Shown here piece by piece: positions 6,352-7,849 of a DNA stretch of 7,849 bases. Numbering within the stretch: the first letter of the stretch is position 1; every line of letters starts with the position of its first letter. Position numbers and translations under genes: made by a program. The notes beneath the pieces are model-generated. The model saw nothing but the letters and a program-made list of their open reading frames with translations. It made no database searches and had not been told where the DNA came from. The stretch is from Tannerella sp. (GTDB lineage Bacteria > Bacteroidota > Bacteroidia > Bacteroidales > Tannerellaceae), in the NCBI GenBank assembly GCA_031290635.1, contig JAITNE010000081.1:1-7849 (forward strand). Reading direction: 5' to 3'.

Positions 6352-7341
6352 ATGAGAAATTTTACTAAAGTAGAGGATATAGGTGATATCCGGCAGGCGG
6401 TCAGAGACGCCTTGGAGATTAAGAAAGACCGTTTTCGCGACGTCGAACTCGGACGCAACAAGACCCTGATGATGATATTCTTCAATTCGAGCCTGCGCAC
6501 GCGACTGAGTACGCAGAAGGCTGCCATGAATCTGGGAATGAACGCTATCGTGCTTGACGTCAACAGCGGCGCATGGAAGCTGGAGACCGAACGGGGTGTG
6601 ATAATGGATGGCGACAAGCCTGAACATATCCTTGAGGCTATCCCCGTTATGGGTTGCTATTGCGATGTGATAGGCGTGCGCTCCTTTGCACGCTTCGAGA
6701 GCAAGGAGGACGACTATAACGAGAAGATTTTGCAGCAGTTTATTGACTATTCGGGTCGTCCTGTTTTCAGCATGGAAGCGGCTACCCGTCATCCCTTGCA
6801 GAGCTACGCCGACCTTATCACTATCGAGGAATACAAGAAGACCGAGCGTCCAAAAATAGTTTTGACCTGGGCGCCTCATCCGCGAGCGCTACCGCAGGCG
6901 GTGCCAAACAGTTTCGCCGAATGGATCAACGCTACCGGCTATGAGTTAGTCATCACCCATCCCGAAGGTTACGAGCTTGACCCCGCATTTGTTGGCAGTG
7001 CGCGTATTGAATACGACCAGCGCAAGGCTTTCGAGGGCGCCGACTTCGTTTATGCCAAGAATTGGGCTGCATATACAGACCCTAACTATGGCAAGATTCT
7101 CAGCGCCGACCGCGCATGGACAGTTGATGTCGAGAAGATGTCGCTTACTAATAACGCATATTTCATGCATTGTTTACCTGTGCGTCGCAACATGATTGTA
7201 TCCGACGATGTAATTGAAAGTCCTCAGAGCATAGTTATCCCCGAAGCCGCTAACCGCGAAATCTCCGCCCAAGCCGTACTCAAAAAGCTGATAGTAGGGG
7301 CTGGGGCTGGGGCTGACCAATGTAGTGGCGACGCGCGATGA
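6352..7341 (+). CDS. argF': N-succinyl-L-ornithine transcarbamylase
   Basis: Transfers the carbamoyl group from carbamoyl phosphate to N-succinyl-L-ornithine, giving N-succinyl-L-citrulline in the succinylated arginine pathway of Bacteroidota; cytoplasmic and, in the family, trimeric. The 329-residue product has the carbamoyl-phosphate loop SLRTR at 47-51, the W75 region (GAWKLETERG), HPLQ at 147-150, KNW at 236-238 and HCLPVRRN at 273-280. Residue 90 is Pro (DGDKPEH), which is the determinant for succinylated substrate in the B. fragilis enzyme; the acetylornithine enzymes have Glu at the equivalent position. Numbering matches the B. fragilis protein as I recall it, with no gaps. The start at 6352 gives the family N-terminus (MRNFTKVEDIGD). 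The C-terminus runs about 11 residues past the 318-residue relative, through a Gly-Ala repeat. It is not functionally linked to the efflux genes. Confidence 0.95.
   Translation: MRNFTKVEDIGDIRQAVRDALEIKKDRFRDVELGRNKTLMMIFFNSSLRTRLSTQKAAMNLGMNAIVLDVNSGAWKLETERGVIMDGDKPEHILEAIPVMGCYCDVIGVRSFARFESKEDDYNEKILQQFIDYSGRPVFSMEAATRHPLQSYADLITIEEYKKTERPKIVLTWAPHPRALPQAVPNSFAEWINATGYELVITHPEGYELDPAFVGSARIEYDQRKAFEGADFVYAKNWAAYTDPNYGKILSADRAWTVDVEKMSLTNNAYFMHCLPVRRNMIVSDDVIESPQSIVIPEAANREISAQAVLKKLIVGAGAGADQCSGDAR
7297..7314 (+). repeat. GGGGCT x3 hexanucleotide repeat in the transcarbamylase C-terminus
   Basis: Three head-to-tail GGGGCT copies encode Gly-Ala-Gly-Ala-Gly-Ala at residues 316-321 of the transcarbamylase. 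They fall where the family normally ends. The tail beyond (DQCSGDAR) has no counterpart I recognise, so repeat insertion plus read-through to a later stop is likely. Confidence 0.8.
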
Positions 7342-7504
7342 CGGTGTGTGCGGTATCGTTATTGCGAGTCTCTATAAAAAATTTAAACAAGAGGAAATGT
7401 CCTGTCCTTTCATTGTAAGCAAAAAGAGTTTTGCCCAAAAAGTAAAGTTAGGGGCGAGGGAAGCAAAACATACAGCCGTAAGCTAATTCTCAACTGTTAA
7501 ACGA

Positions 7505-7535
7505 ATTGATTTCTAATAAATAAACATTACCTTTG
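7505..7535 (+). promoter_or_regulatory. Bacteroidota-type promoter of the AAA-ATPase-like gene
   Basis: The -33 element ATTG at 7505-7508 and the -7 box TACCTTTG at 7528-7535 are separated by 19 bp, a near-ideal arrangement. The box ends 24 bp before the ATG at 7560. This suggests independent transcription from the transcarbamylase. The rest of the 218-bp gap (7342-7559) shows only a weak hairpin, GCAAAA-AGAG-TTTTGC at 7419-7434. Confidence 0.7.
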
Positions 7536-7559
7536 TAGCAACAATTAAAAGCAAATATT

Positions 7560-7849
7560 ATGATACCGACATTAAGAAAATTCCCCATTGGGGTACAAGA
7601 TTTCAAAGTTCTGCGTGAAAGCGGCTTTTTTTATGTGGACAAAACTTCGCTGATTTACAAACTTGCATCAGAGGGAAGACAGTATTTCCTTAGCCGTCCG
7701 CGTCGCTTTGGCAAGAGTTTGTTGCTCTCGACTATAGCTTACTATTTTGAAGGAAGTAAAGAGCTTTTTGAAGGCTTGGCTATCGAAAAGTTGGAAACAG
7801 AATGGACACAACACCCTGTGTTCTACATAGATATGAATAAGGAGTCATA
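7560..7849 (+). CDS. AAA-ATPase-like / PD-(D/E)XK nuclease superfamily protein, 5' part
   Basis: The first 96 codons are visible before the window ends; the frame is open to the edge. The product starts MIPTLRKFPIGVQDFKVLRE and contains FFYVDKTSLIYKL followed by FLSRPRRFGKSLLLSTI at about 43-59. The RPRRFGKS segment is the characteristic divergent P-loop of the AAA-ATPase-like family, whose full-length members (roughly 500 residues) end in a PD-(D/E)XK nuclease-like domain (DUF1703). The C-terminal domain is outside the window, so its presence is inferred. These genes occur in many copies in Bacteroidales genomes and their role is not established; mobile-element or defence-like functions have been suggested. 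Confidence 0.88.
   Translation, partial: MIPTLRKFPIGVQDFKVLRESGFFYVDKTSLIYKLASEGRQYFLSRPRRFGKSLLLSTIAYYFEGSKELFEGLAIEKLETEWTQHPVFYIDMNKES

Noticed and set aside
7338..7418. 26-codon ORF overlapping the transcarbamylase stop (ATGA)
   Set aside because: The overlap arrangement is suggestive of translational coupling, but the peptide has no recognisable features and the upstream tail itself looks newly extended.
7419..7434. Intrinsic terminator after the transcarbamylase gene
   Set aside because: The hairpin GCAAAA-AGAG-TTTTGC is AT-rich and weak, and is followed by CCCAAAAAG rather than a T-tract on the plus strand.

Overview
The window looks like chromosomal DNA of a Bacteroidales-type bacterium (phylum Bacteroidota). 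Three lines of evidence agree: TAnnTTTG promoter boxes typical of this phylum lie upstream of three genes; the transcarbamylase has the N-succinylornithine-specific form known from Bacteroides fragilis; and the right edge holds an AAA-ATPase-like/PD-(D/E)XK gene of a family that is very abundant in Bacteroidales. GC content is moderate and coding density is ordinary, but three non-coding stretches are rich in tandem repeats.

Layout, left to right. Positions 1-426 hold no convincing gene; most of the stretch is a seven-unit array of 41/42-bp repeats built from small dyads, followed by a heptamer run. On the minus strand, a TolC-type outer-membrane channel (1688-3187) and an HlyD-type periplasmic adaptor (427-1677) form a two-gene operon. 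Divergent from it on the plus strand are an NtrC-type sigma-54-dependent response regulator (3429-4781) and a membrane-anchored histidine kinase (5027-6310). These two are separated by 245 bp holding a 23-bp tandem repeat flanked by heptamer repeats in opposite orientation. N-succinyl-L-ornithine transcarbamylase of arginine synthesis follows (6352-7341), then the 5' end of the AAA-ATPase-like gene (from 7560, cut by the window edge).

The most coherent story is a self-contained regulatory circuit. The gap between the efflux operon and the response regulator contains a good -24/-12 (sigma-54) promoter facing the TolC gene. About 90 and 111 bp upstream of its predicted start are two copies of the dyad GTGC-N6-GCAC, set 21 bp apart (two helical turns), as expected for an enhancer bound by the neighbouring NtrC-type regulator. 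The inference is: kinase senses a membrane or cytoplasmic cue, the regulator is phosphorylated at D55, it binds the paired dyads, and sigma-54 RNA polymerase transcribes tolC-hlyD. No inner-membrane pump is visible, so the energised component is either left of the window or elsewhere. The transcarbamylase and the ATPase-like gene have their own predicted promoters and appear unrelated to the efflux circuit.
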